Shown one piece after another: positions 24,330-34,869 of a DNA stretch of 64,000 nt. Both the position numbers and the translations under genes were made by a program. The DNA is from Adenophora triphylla var. japonica (Eukaryota > Streptophyta > Magnoliopsida > Asterales > Campanulaceae). The stretch is from assembly GCA_022495995.1 (NCBI GenBank), contig JAFEMH010001470.1, positions 186,001 through 250,000 on the forward strand. Direction: 5' to 3'. The notes under the pieces were generated by a model. It ran no database searches and was not told the DNA's origin. It saw only the letters and a list, made by a program, of their open reading frames with translations. The stretch's first letter is position 1, and each line of letters begins with the position of its first letter.

Positions 24330-25783
24330 TAACACACCCAAATCGAATGGTAAAAATTCAAAAAAGGTGTGGAAACCAAAAGCTAATCTGAAATGTGATG
24401 TTGTGTACACCGCTTTAAAAACAAATATTGAAGGTTCTTGGTACTTTGATAGTGGGTGTTCACGTCATATGACAGAACAAAATTGTTTTTAAAAGACTAT
24501 GAAACAATTCATGGGGGTAGTGTAACTTATGGTGGTGGGAGCAAGAGTAATATCATTGGGAGAGGGACACTAAATGTGTCTGAATTTCCAACCTTAAAGA
24601 ATGTCTTACATGTTGATGGACTTGTAACTAATTTAATTAGTATTAGTCAACTTTGTGATGACAATTTAGAGGTGAAATTCAATAAAGATACTTGTGAAGT
24701 TTATGACAAGACTAACAATTGTGTGATGACAGTACAAGATCTAGTGATAATTGTTATCTTGTTGAAGACAAGCAAGTATGTCATTCGGCAAAACTTGATA
24801 ACACTACATTGTGGCATCAAAAGTTGGGACATGTTCACTTTCGTAACATAGAAAAGATTGTTAATCTAGATGTCGTCCAAGGCATTCCTAGTCTTGATCT
24901 TAAACAAAAAATTGTTTGTGAGGATTGTCTCAAAGGGAAACAAACTCGTGTTACCCATGGTGCTGCCCAACACAATGAGCAACACACTGGTACTACACAT
25001 TGTTTTCAACTCTTGCATATGGATCTAATGGGTCCACTTGAGATAGAAAGTTTTGGGGGCAAGAAATATACTTATGTCATTGTTGATGATTTTTCACGAT
25101 TTACATGGGTTTATTTTTTAAGGGAAAAATCTGAGACTTTTGAAAAGTTCAAAATCTTGCACTCTAAGATCAAAAACATGTTTTGTGCTTCAATTTTTCG
25201 AATTAGGTCCGATCATGGGAGGGAATTTGAGAATGTTTCTTTTTCAAATTTTTGTGAAAGAAAATGTATTCACCATGAATTTTCAGCCCCAAAAACACCT
25301 CAACAAAATGGGATAGCTGAAAGGAAGAATAGGACTTTACTTGAAATGACTCGTGTGATGTTATTTTCAAAAAGAATTTCGAAAAGATTTTGGGCAGAGG
25401 CACTAAATACGGCTTGTCACACGGTCAATAGAGTTTTTCTAAGACCCGACACAACCATGACTCCATATGAAATTTTGAATGGTAGAAAACCAAAAGTTCA
25501 TTATTTTCATGTCTTTGGTTGTGTGTGTTACATTCTCAATGATCGGGACTACTTAGCAAAATTGGACTCTAAGAGTGATAAGGCCATTTTTCTTGGTTAT
25601 GCTTCAAATAGTCGTGCATATAGGGTATTTAATCTAAGGCTAAAAACCATCCAAGAATCCATGAATATTGTTTTTGATGATCACTCAAGTATTGCAGGAG
25701 AAAATGTTCAAGAGACACCCTTGGAGCCGCTGGAAGAAGTCAAGTCCAGTAAGGTGTTACCACAGTGTTACCACGAGTGCTAA
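24330..25783 (+). pseudogene. Copia 1 protease and integrase region
   Basis: Protease active-site context WYFDSGCSRHM lies at about 24440-24475, with a frameshift just after it (stop at 24490-24492). The frame resumes as LKDYETIHGGSVTYGGG and TLKNVLHVDGLVTNLISISQ. The GAG-pre-integrase/HHCC finger follows (LWHQKLGHVHF, then CEDCLKGK). The integrase core has LLHMDLMGPLE, VDDFSRFTWVYFL, RSDHGREFEN and QQNGIAERKNRTLLEM, which carry the D, D and E residues. The main open frame is 24719-25783. Integrase inserts the cDNA. It ends in a GTGTTACC cluster. Confidence 0.9.
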
Positions 25784-25966
25784 CACCGATAGTAACACGT
25801 AAACCGAGCAGGTGTTATTATTGATGAGATAACACCTCGATAGCATCCGATTCCACCAAAGAAATGAAGATCAAGAAGGAGTTGAAACAGGGGTTCACGA
25901 GAATGTGAGAAGAGATCCTCCACCTAGAATCGGTAGGAATCATCCTACAACCCAAGTAATTGGGAG

Positions 25967-27607
25967 GTGAATGAGGGTGTACAAACAAGACGTATGAATT
26001 CCATTAGTGACCGTGACATGGTAAGGTATGTGTGCATGTCCACCACATACTCAAAGGTAACATACTCTTGTTTTACTTCAACCGTAGAACCTAAAAATGT
26101 GATTGAAGCTTTAAAAGATAATTTTTGGATTCAAGCAATGCAAGATGAACTTGATCAATTTGCTCGTAACAATGTTTGGTCTTTAGTACCCCGTCCCTCA
26201 AACACTAATGTTATTGGGACAAAATGGATTTTCAAAAATAAGACCGATGAGTATGGAAACATTGTTAGGAACAAGGCTCGTCTTGTGGCTCAAGGCTATA
26301 CACAAGTGGAAGGTATTGACTATGACGAGACCTTTGCACCTGTGGCTAGAATTGAGTCAATAAGACTTTTATTGGCCATTGCTTGTTTTCTTAAAATCAC
26401 ATTGTTTCAAATGGACGTCAAAGCAGCCTTTTTAAATGGATACTTAGATGAGGAAGTTTTTGTTGAACAACCAAAAGGCTTTGAAGATCCATTTCAACCA
26501 GACCATGTGTATAGACTTGATAAAGCTCTTTATGGGTTGAAACAAGCTCCACGTGCATGGTATGGTAGGTTAACTAGTTTTTTACTAGAATATGGTTTTA
26601 CTAGAGGAGAAGCAGATAGGACTTTATTCATTCTTAAACATGGAAAAGAACTTGTCGTGGTTCAAATCTATGTTGATGACATAGTATATGGCTCTACATC
26701 AAAAACTTGTTTAAATGATTTTGTAGAGGCTATGACATCAACATTTGAAATGAGCATGATGGGGGAACTTAACTTCTTTCTAGGCATGCAGGTTAAGCAA
26801 TCAAGTGAAGGGATTTTCATCTCCCAAAGCAAATATGCAAGGAACCTGGTGAAGAAGTTTGGGTTGGAAGGTTCGAAGAGCTCAAAAATTCCTATGGGCA
26901 CTTCTCTCAAGATTGGAAAAGATCAAGTGGGAGAAGATGTTGATCCAACCCTATATCGTTCCATGATTGGTAGTCTCCTTTACCTTACTTCTAGTCGCCC
27001 TGATTTGATGTACAGTGTGTGTGTGTATGTGCTAGATATCAATCCAATCCTAAAGTGTCTCACCTAAATTCTGTGAAAAGATCATTAAATATGTTTCTGG
27101 AACTAGTGATTTAGGGATTTGGTATAGTAAAGATACTAATACTAATTTAGTAGGCTTTAGTGACTCGGATTGGGCGGGGATATGGATGATAGGAAAAGTA
27201 CAAGTGGGGATGTTTTTACTTGGGAAATAATTTAGTATCATGGTATAGTAGAAAACAAAATTGTGTTTCATTATCCACATGAATCCAATATGTAGCAGGC
27301 CGGTAGTTGTTGTTCACAACTAATTTGGTTAAAACACATGCTTGATGATTATGGTCTTGATAGCAATATTTTGACCTTATACTGTGATAATTTGAGTGCT
27401 ATTAATATTTCCAAAAATCCTGTACAACACTCCCGTACTAAACATATTGACATCCGTCATCATTTTTTAAGAGATATGGTAGATAAAAAGATAATAAATA
27501 TAGAGCATATTGATACAAAGTGTTAACTTGCTGATATTTTCACAAAACCCTTAGACCATGATAGATTCTCTAGTCTAAAGAGATCTCTTGGTCTTTGCAT
27601 TCTCTAA
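25967..27607 (+). pseudogene. Copia 1 reverse transcriptase and RNase H
   Basis: The open frame 25967-27067 holds the full copia [43 protein letters not shown], the catalytic D in [26 protein letters not shown] and the active site [14 protein letters not shown] frame change after the CVYVLD-like stretch leads into RNase H in pieces: GFSDSDWAG near 27155-27180, then 27338-27526 with TLYCDNLSAINISKNP and RTKHIDIRHHFLRD, then LADIFTKPLD to about 27607. A stop follows at 27523-27525. RT itself is open; RNase H is broken. Confidence 0.92.
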
Positions 27608-28598
27608 AAATTATCCTCTGTAGTAAGGTGTTACCATGGGTGCTGATAACACCTGGGGTAACACATGTATACTAGTGCATATTTTTTGCTTGTTTGATTT
27701 TATTCTCTCTGAGGGTTCCCATAGTTCTCTGAGCTATGAGAGTTCTCACAGCTGCACATGCTGACCTTTTTGTTGTGGTAGGATAGCACCCTGAATAACA
27801 CACGTGATAAAACTCCCTTCATATGCTTAAAGTGACAAAGTCACTAATTTTTTTTTTTTGATAAATAAAAGGCAAAGGCAGTTATCCATACTATTCTCTC
27901 GAGCTCGGGGCACGGTGTTCGCTGCAACGATGTACTCTTGCCAATGAGAATGTATGAAGTGATTTATGCTAAGTATTAGGGACATGGAGTTCGCTACTAC
28001 AGTGTACCCTACTTGAAAGGCATAAATCACTTGGTCTTTACACTTGAAATAAAACTCGAAGCACGGAGCTCGTTACTTCGATGCTTTCTTGTTTAAAGAA
28101 GTGTATTGATACATGAGTAACAAGCAATGTACTTAAAAATATATATATATATAGGCCTATAATGCCTAAAGTGCATGAAAAATGCTCAGCTTGTTATGCC
28201 TGAAATGCTTGAAAATGCTCAGCTTATTATGCCTCAAGTGTTTGAAACTGAATATATTTATCAAGGGATTTTTATCTTATGTGTTATCCTAGATGTTACC
28301 ATCATTGCCATTAACATATTTGTATGTGCTATATTTTTTTTTCTTTCTTTATTTTCGGTTTGTTATTTAATTTTTTTAACTTTGAAAGTCTTTCTATTGT
28401 TTAAGAGTTTTAAAAGTTTGAAAAAGTCTTTAACAAACCTAGTTTATCTTTAGTAAACTACTCAAATAACTAAGTCCTAAAATTTAGGGATTTGATTTTC
28501 AAAAACCATATGGACTTAGTATATTTGGTATGTTTATTTTTATTTTCGTTTTATATATTTAAAAATTAAAAAATCTGAAAATTAAAAATTAAAAAAAT

Positions 28599-28629
<31 letters not shown>

Positions 28630-29019
28630 AAATAATGGCCGGATGTTTAATTTGTGTGGGAAGAGTTTTGTAGTTGATCTATTCTTTGTGGCCTAGAAAA
28701 TAGGGGGGAGTAAATAATGTTCTTAATTTTTATGTGGCTAGAAATTAGGGAGGTTAGGTAAATATTTAAAGTAAATATTTTTAGTGGCTAAAAAATAGGG
28801 GGAGTTATTTAAATAGGAGATAATTAATGGTAGAAGGATAAGTCTTGTCAAATTAAAATCCTAATTTGTTTCCTATTTTTTCTCCTCTCTCTCTCTAACC
28901 GCCCTAATCTCTCTCTCTCTCTACACGGTATATACAATCCCTCTGTCACCGTCTCTCTCTTCTCAAACCTTCCAAAATCAAAACCTTCCAAAATTCCAAA
29001 TCCTTCCTAAACCCTAACC
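27608..29019 (+). other. Copia 1 spacer between pol and the 3' ORF
   Basis: No assigned gene. Contents: GTGTTACC-type clusters at 27627-27665 and 27783-27805; three degenerate repeats of GGCACGG.GTTCGCT.C..CGATGT near 27907, 27980 and 28059; a triple repeat of AATGCTCAGCTT.TTATGCC near 28165-28235; a 92-codon frame (28175-28453) with a very hydrophobic middle; and an A-rich run at 28590-28624. CT-rich DNA at 28880-28960 precedes the next ORF like a plant 5' leader. Confidence 0.6.
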
Positions 29020-30930
29020 ATGGCAACCCCTTCCAAAAAGCAATCCGCCCCTTTGGAGGTCTCTCCGGGCGTTGGCTCAAGTGGTCCAAGCCAAATGGAC
29101 ACTTCGACCACCCCTCTCAATGTGTCTCCGACAATGACAATGTCGGTGGATGATCCTCCAATGGTGACAACAATGGCGCAACCCTTGCCCATTGTGACCT
29201 TACCACCTCTTCCACCCGTTCCATCAACCAAAAAGCCAAAAAGAAAAGCCATTGCTCACAAACTCTCGGCACAACCCGTCAAAAAGAGAAGCTCAAGTAG
29301 GCTCACTGCAATGAGGACCAAAGGGACTTCAAAATCCAACACATCCTCCGACCCTGTTGAAGTTTCTGAGGAATCTTCACTTGGTCTCTCCTCGGCTCAT
29401 GTTTCGGATGAAGACTTCCATGCCGATGCTGAAAAGAGCCATTCTGTTGAGACATTTGAAGCTTGGGAGATTGAGGAAGAAGAACCCTTGTATGAAGTTA
29501 AGAAAAGAAGCATTAAAGGCAAAAGCAAGTGGACTGCTGTCAAAGATGTTACCCAGAAAGCTGCAACACCCAAGGTAACATCCTCTGTTTCTAAAGCTTG
29601 AAGTCTTCTATCGGTGAGTTTGCCTATTCGAGTCCACTGATTTGCTTGAGAAAGAGTTTGATGATGTGAATACTGCTTTTCCAAAACCTTACTTCTCATT
29701 GGAGTTTTATCGAAAAGAAAATATGGAGTTTTGGTTAAGGCATAGTGACACGAAAATTCTCAAGGAAAAGCACATTGACGAGGTTGATTTCAAAAAGCAT
29801 GGTGTATTTCAGTTCTTGGAGGGTAGAAATTTTTTGAAAGCTAACTTGCATCCTTCGAAATTTGTTGAAGCTATTGTCAAAAATTTCTATGCCAACCTTC
29901 ATGCCAACCTAGATAATGAAAAGTCCGATCAATTTGGAAAGGTGTTTTTAAGGAACAAAATTTTTTCTATTACTCCTTCTTTGATCAACAAGACTTTAGG
30001 ACTCCCAAATTTGGATGATGATGGTCCTATTGTTCATAAGGATGAAATTGCTAGGTTTATCTCTCATGATGTCGTGCATGAATGGCCCTCCAATCCTAAT
30101 CCTAAAACCAAAGTTCATTTTCTTGCTTCCCGTCTCACTTCACTCTTTGCCGTGCTTCACAAGCTTTGCATATTTAATTGGGTTCCTACTTCTAACGAGC
30201 AATATGTGACATTGCAACAAGCTGAAATCTTGTATAAGTTAGGAAAGAATCGAAGAGTGAACTTGGGTAGATTGATCTTCAAACATTTGGCTTCGTGGGG
30301 TAGAAGAAAAGACATAACAATGTTTCCTTACCCTTCTTTAATCTTCCAAATTTTGAAATCTCAAAAATTGCCCATTGAAGAGTCGGATGAGTATACACCC
30401 AGTCTTGATCTCTATGCTATAGATTCCCAGCTGACTAAGAAGAATACCAAGAGTGTGAGATACACAGGTGATCTTCCTTGGTCAAAGATAAATGAATTTG
30501 GGTCAAGTGATGCGGTTTACGCTAAGTGGTGTTACTCAATCTGTTATCCCAAATTTTACTCCGAAATCTCCAAGTTTTTCAGTACGGATGCGGCTCATGT
30601 TCTTGCTAATGTATACAATTTGTTGGGGAATGCTTCACCAACAATACCAAAGACCACGATTTTGGCGTTTCTCCACAAACAAACCGCTACAATTGCCGAG
30701 ATTGTGCAAGGTTGGACTAAGCTCAAGGACATTGCGATGAATTCATCCAACAGGTTTCTTCCCAAACCGGGGAGTTGATAGTGCTGATGGAGCCGGTCCT
30801 AGTGGTGGTGGTGTTGGAGATGCCGGTGGTCGCCGCAGATGTTACTGATGGTGCCGACTTAGATGCCGGAGATGAAGAAGGGGATGAACAGGAGGAAGAA
30901 GAAGAAGCTGATGATGAACGAGAAGAGTGA
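29020..30930 (+). pseudogene. Copia 1 additional 3' ORF (putative plant transposon protein domain)
   Basis: The first part (29020-29601) is Pro/Ser/Thr-rich and low complexity with basic patches KKPKRKA and KKRSSSR. After a frame change near 29600, the second part (29642-30778) is a globular domain with EFYRKENMEFWLRH, IVKNFYANLHANL, FSITPSLINKTLGLP and LHKLCIFNWVPTSNEQ. This pattern (a FYANL stretch, then a SPxxINxxLGLP stretch) is what databases call putative plant transposon protein. A further frame gives an acidic Glu/Asp-rich tail ending at 30930. SIRE-group elements carry an extra, often called env-like, ORF in this position. No clear signal peptide or membrane span is visible in this copy, and its molecular function is not known. 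Confidence 0.75.
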
Positions 30931-31340
30931 TTGCAAACATTTGCCTGAAGGTTTATGTTGCCGCTCTTATGGTGATGATATTTTTTTTGGTGGTTGAAAA
31001 ACAAACAATTTACTTTTATGTTTTTTTTGGAACATGTTTTTAAATACTTTGGTGGTTTGTTTTATTTGCTTATGGTGCTTAAACTTTTAGGGTTGTTTTG
31101 AACATGGAGTAGCTTAGTAACTTTGATTTATCTTTGGTACTTTAGGTTACTAGTTAGTTGGAAAACTTATTTTGGAAAATATGTTTTGATAACTAGTATT
31201 TTTGTGATAAATCATTGTAGTTGTTAATGCCTTGATTATGGGGGAGTTGATAACTATGAAGTTGCTCTGGATGGCTAACAATATCTTGCAGGGATCAGCA
31301 CTTTAGAGTTTGGAAAGAAATTATAAATTATGGGGGAGAT
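30931..31340 (+). other. Copia 1 3' untranslated region and polypurine tract
   Basis: T-rich noncoding DNA ending in GGGGGAGAT at 31332-31340, immediately before the right LTR. A second GGGGGAG lies at 31241-31247 and may be a decoy tract. Confidence 0.75.
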
Positions 31341-32314
31341 TGTTAATGCAGATTGTGGGTGTTACCACAGGTGCTATCACTGACAGTTGGGTGTTACCCG
31401 GACTGTAATGATTTGTAATTTAATAATTCTTTCCATATTATTTTATATCCTAATGTCTAATATTATTTGCAAGATATATGTGTTTTTTGGTCCATATTTC
31501 AGGTTAATATATGGTTGGATTAATTGCTAGAAACAAGGAAGAAGTTGGAGAAGGAGTTACACGTAAATAGGAGATTTACGTGTAACTATTGCTTGGTCCA
31601 TATTAATTGAAGAAAGAATAAAAACGTGGGAAGACCAAGTCATGGAGTTGTTGCTGATTATTTGAAGTGTACAATACAAAGAAAGCAAGAGAGTACAAGG
31701 TGATAAAGCATGGACTTGGGCTTCAAGAATTCGGTTGCTACTTTCTAGGGAAGTTGGCGAATGATGAGGAATTCAAGCCAAGAAATCTCTCCACTCCTCA
31801 CACACGATCTGAAGGTCCAAGGCTGTTATTTTGGAGTAGCCTCCAAGGCATTGGAAGGCTATAAATAGGCTAGGTGTGTTTCATTTGAAGTATGCCAAAT
31901 ATCAAACACACACACCATAGCACAAGAGAGACAAAGTTCTTTGGTTCGCATATCCTTCCTCCCTTGTGATTCTAGCTTAAACACTGAGTGTTTAAGAGAG
32001 TGTTGGCTAAGGATAGGATTAGTTCTTTGTCTCATTCAGTTCCATAGAGCATTATCATTGTATTAGCAATAGGGAACTTTCGGCTTTGTAATTTTTCTAT
32101 ATTGATTATAAAGTCTTCGCCATCTAGGCACACTCAAGTTATATATTTATATAACTTGAGAAAATTATATCTTGTGTTATTTATTTCCGCTGCACAAAGT
32201 TTTTATAAACTATTTATTTTGGTGTGTGTGTGTGCTGTCCGTCAGTGTGTTAACCAAGGTGTTGGGTAACATCTACGGTAACATCTCTTTCCAGTGAAGC
32301 CATTGACAATTTCA
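31341..32314 (+). repeat. Right LTR of copia 1
   Basis: 974 bp, begins TGTTAATGCAG and ends GACAATTTCA. TATA box at 31859-31868. Differences from the left LTR are confined to a few substitutions, GT-run length changes near 32221-32255 and a single-base deletion near 32292. Confidence 0.95.
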
Positions 32315-32479
32315 ATATTTTCCGTCTCGGACGCTTTGGCTCTATTTTCTTCAGTAACTTCTCTTATTATGTTCTTGGCCATCTTGACTGCTCGTTATGC
32401 AGAAGAAGACTTTCTTCTATCCCTCCCGATGAAAATGATAATTGGCTTGCCTTCTTTATTTGTTGTTATTGCATCTTTG

Positions 32480-33085
32480 ATGGTGTCTTTTGGAGCGGGG
32501 GTTTTGACTGTACTAGGTGAGAGATTTAAGGAGATTATTATACCGGTTATTTTACTTTCTTGTGTTCCGGTGACTTTGTTCGGAATACTGCAACTTCCTC
32601 TGCCGGTTCAAATGGTCCGATCGACTTATGAGCGTAGTATATTTTATCGCCCCGGTGATCACATGTACCACGATATTGCATACAAGGAAATAAATTGATG
32701 CACCCGATTTGTCACACTTTAGTGGTAAGTGCTATTGCTTATCAAATGGGTAGCCTTGGTTTTATTCTCCGTATTGTTTTTTTTTTGCACCCAGTTTGAT
32801 CTATTCCAAGATCTGCCACTGGTGTCTTTTGAAGTTGCCCTTTTGATTGTACTAGGTGAGATTGGAGGCAATTTGTATGTATCGTGAAATCACATACTAG
32901 AAAATAAACTAATGCAAGCGGACCCACATTTTAATTAACTGCTGCTACTGGGTGTTGGTGCACCCAATTTGCTATAGTTTAGTGGTAAGTAGTATTGATT
33001 ATCAAATTGGTGGCCTTGGTTTAATTCCCACTAGTGCTTTTTCTTTTTTCCGTCCAGTTGGATTATTCAGGGATCCACCATTAAC
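32480..33085 (+). repeat. Tandem duplication of the pseudogene 3' end with a tRNA-like (SINE-like) segment
   Basis: 32828-33085 is a diverged, internally deleted copy of 32480-32825. GTGTCTTTTG..TTTTGA.TGTACTAGGTGAGA and a degenerate stop-codon region both recur. Each copy contains a segment with an RNA polymerase III A-box-like TTTAGTGGTAAGT and, about 38 bp on, a B-box-like GGTTTAATTCCC (second copy) or GGTTTTATTCTC (first copy), followed by a T-rich stretch. This suggests an old tRNA-derived SINE that was duplicated together with the gene end. Confidence 0.5.
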
Positions 33086-33381
33086 GCTCCTGTGATTAAT
33101 TTGTTTCTATTTGTTGTGAAGGTTGATATGAAATGAATTTGTTAATATTGATGTTGGAAGACATTTTTATTACTCTCCTTAACAATATTTCTTGAACAGT
33201 TTCTCACCTTTGGTTAGCGCTAGAGTTCAATCCCTTTTCTCGCCTTTTGGCGTGGGATACTATAAAAAAAAGTTAAATGCAAAATTATGGACGGTTGTTA
33301 ATGATTTAAACACCAACCAATTACTGTAGTTAACGATTTTGTAGCCAATAAATAAATTGTGATTTCTTCTTTGAATATGCT
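33086..33381. other. Intergenic, no gene seen
   Basis: AT-rich. A tRNA B-box-like AGAGTTCAATCCC lies near 33222 without a convincing A box. Confidence 0.5.
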
Positions 33382-33672
33382 CTTTATTGTTTGCGAAGTT
33401 ATATATTTTTTAAGTTGTTTCACCTTAAAATCAATTGGTGTTAAGGAGAGTTGCTTATGATTTTTATATGTAATAGGCAAGGTTTATCAATTTTTAATGT
33501 GGGATAATATCTCTAACACACCCCCTTGTATAAAGAACCTGCTCTGATACTATCTTAAAGTATTAAAGTATGAGGTTCCACCTTAAAGCCTAATGGGGCT
33601 AAAAGGAGTGACCTAAGATCCTAATATATTATAGGTGGGGTTTGTTAATTCTTTTAGATAATATCTCTAACA
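33382..33672 (-). mobile_element. TRIM (terminal-repeat retrotransposon in miniature)
   Basis: On the minus strand: LTR 33672-33553 beginning TGTTAGAGATATTATC, then a primer site TAGTATCAGAGCA (initiator tRNA-Met type, one mismatch to TGGTATCAGAGC), about 12 bases, polypurine tract CAAGGGGGTG, then the second LTR 33518-33382 beginning with the same TGTTAGAGATATTATC. The LTRs are 120-137 bp, diverged but alignable throughout. A 5-bp duplication ATGCT flanks the unit at 33377-33381 and 33673-33677. The internal region is only about 34 bp and noncoding, so it depends on other elements for movement. Confidence 0.75.
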
Positions 33673-33677
33673 ATGCT

Positions 33678-34268
33678 CTCCATTTTAAAAAATGAAGTTA
33701 ATATTTGTTAAACAAGTCAATATATAATTTGTATTGGTATAAATTAAATACATTATTTGTTCTAAACTATTTTTACTTAAGATTTAAAAAAAAAGGATAA
33801 TGATTGTATAGTGAAAACATGCAGGAAAAAATCATAGCGAAAACAATTAGTCCGTTGGATTGCAACAAATCATTGTGTACCCCACTGTTAGAAACTTATT
33901 CAACAGTTTACGCGTTTTCACTATGAGTTTTCCCTATACATTTTCACTTTGTGTATTATTTGAATTCGTCTCGGACCTATAAAAAAAATAGGGGTCCTTT
34001 TATTTGAATTCGCCCCGTACATATAAAAGACTAGAAACGACCATGTATTCCATTATAAATTGAATAGGGTTCATCTATTAATATTCTTTTAGCGGTCTTA
34101 TTTTTTAGAACATGAATTGACAGTAAATTCAATGATTTCAATTAAAAAAATTACTCGAAAAAAAAAAAAATTGAAGGTATAATGTCAACCAACGTTGCCT
34201 ATTCATTGCACATAAATGAAATTAGTCAACAAACAATGAAGAAAAACAAAAAAAATCCCTAAAATCTA
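33678..34268. other. Intergenic, no gene seen
   Basis: AT-rich. A short imperfect duplication of TATTTGAATTCGYCYCG..C.TATAAAA lies at 33957-34030. Nothing else is supported. Confidence 0.55.
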
Positions 34269-34542
34269 CTCCCTCCGTTCCATTAGAATCCACACAGTTA
34301 CTGTACACGCGTGGATTAAGAAAAAAAATAATGATATAAATGTTGTGAGTGTAAAAGTAAAATAGGAGAGAAAATGAGTGGAGGGAAAAGTAAATTATAA
34401 TGGTGTTGTGAGTATTAAAAAAATGTAGGAGAGAGAATGAGTGGAGGGAATAGTGATAAAAACTTTCCATTTTAGGAAGTGTGTGATTTGTAGTGGGACG
34501 CCCAAAAAGGAAAGTGTATGATTAGTAATGGGACGGAGGGAG
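34269..34542. mobile_element. Stowaway MITE
   Basis: 274 bp with inverted ends CTCCCTCCGTTCCATTA and (complement) CTCCCTCCGTCCCATTA, flanked by TA on both sides. The interior is AT-rich and noncoding and contains two imperfect copies of TAGGAGAGARAATGAGTGGAGGGAA. Tc1/mariner-derived by its termini and TA target. Confidence 0.88.
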
Positions 34543-34869
34543 TATTTTACAATACACATAGGAAAAACTGTTTGTAACTGGTGAAATAAAAAACGACTGA
34601 TATTGATTATCAAAAATTAATTCAATGACCTGTATTAACCAAAACATTCCAACTTCTCACTTCCAGTTTTATAACTCCCCACCTTTTTATCTCATATTTA
34701 TCTTTTTAACTTTCCCTCCCCCACCCTTTATTTAAAAAGGTTGATTACATAATAAGAGATAAATTGGGGTTGAGGTGAAGTCAGTAGAAAAGGTTTGCAA
34801 AGGGTGAAAAAGGGTTGAGAGTGAAATTAGGAAACTGACCCATGTCTCTCACATGGTTTATTACTAGTA

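Larger units (their letters stand above)
21520..32314 (+). mobile_element. Copia element 1: SIRE-type Ty1/copia retrotransposon
   Basis: 10.8-kb element with 971/974-bp LTRs and a 5-bp target duplication ATATT at 21515-21519 and 32315-32319. There is a tRNA-Met-type primer site after the left LTR and a polypurine tract GGGGGAGAT before the right LTR. Domain order gag, protease, integrase, reverse transcriptase, RNase H is copia-type. An additional ORF region between pol and the right LTR indicates the SIRE/Maximus group. The LTRs differ by about six substitutions and three short indels, so the insertion is young. All ORFs are interrupted by stops or frameshifts, and three interruptions coincide with GTGTTACC motif clusters. 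Confidence 0.95.
20178..32698 (+). pseudogene. Ankyrin/PGG-domain (ITN1-like) gene, 3' half, split by a retrotransposon
   Basis: Remaining exons: 20178-20522, 21260-21519 and, beyond the inserted copia element, 32315-32698. Exon one encodes late ankyrin repeats (HNHAIHSAVRNGIVEIVAE, LLHEAVESRREKTFNLLME). It then reaches the family's conserved ALQMQRELQWFK block, where two in-frame TAA codons replace CAA and GAA (20493-20495, and 12 bp later). The next exon begins with EVEKLV and has an in-frame TGA at about 21284. It then carries TPQELFTKKHRELKEKGEQW and the PGG domain start (VTSLIATIAFAAALTVPGG). After the insertion the PGG membrane segments resume (SVSDALALFSSVTSLIMFLA) and end with IAYKEIN. 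The 5' exons are absent. Family knowledge: ITN1-type proteins are plasma-membrane proteins linked to salt and defence signalling. At least three stops plus the insertion make this copy nonfunctional. Confidence 0.9.

Noticed and set aside
28596..28624. Poly(A) tail of a retroposed gene or LINE
   Set aside because: The run lies inside copia 1 with no LINE coding sequence or target duplication beside it.
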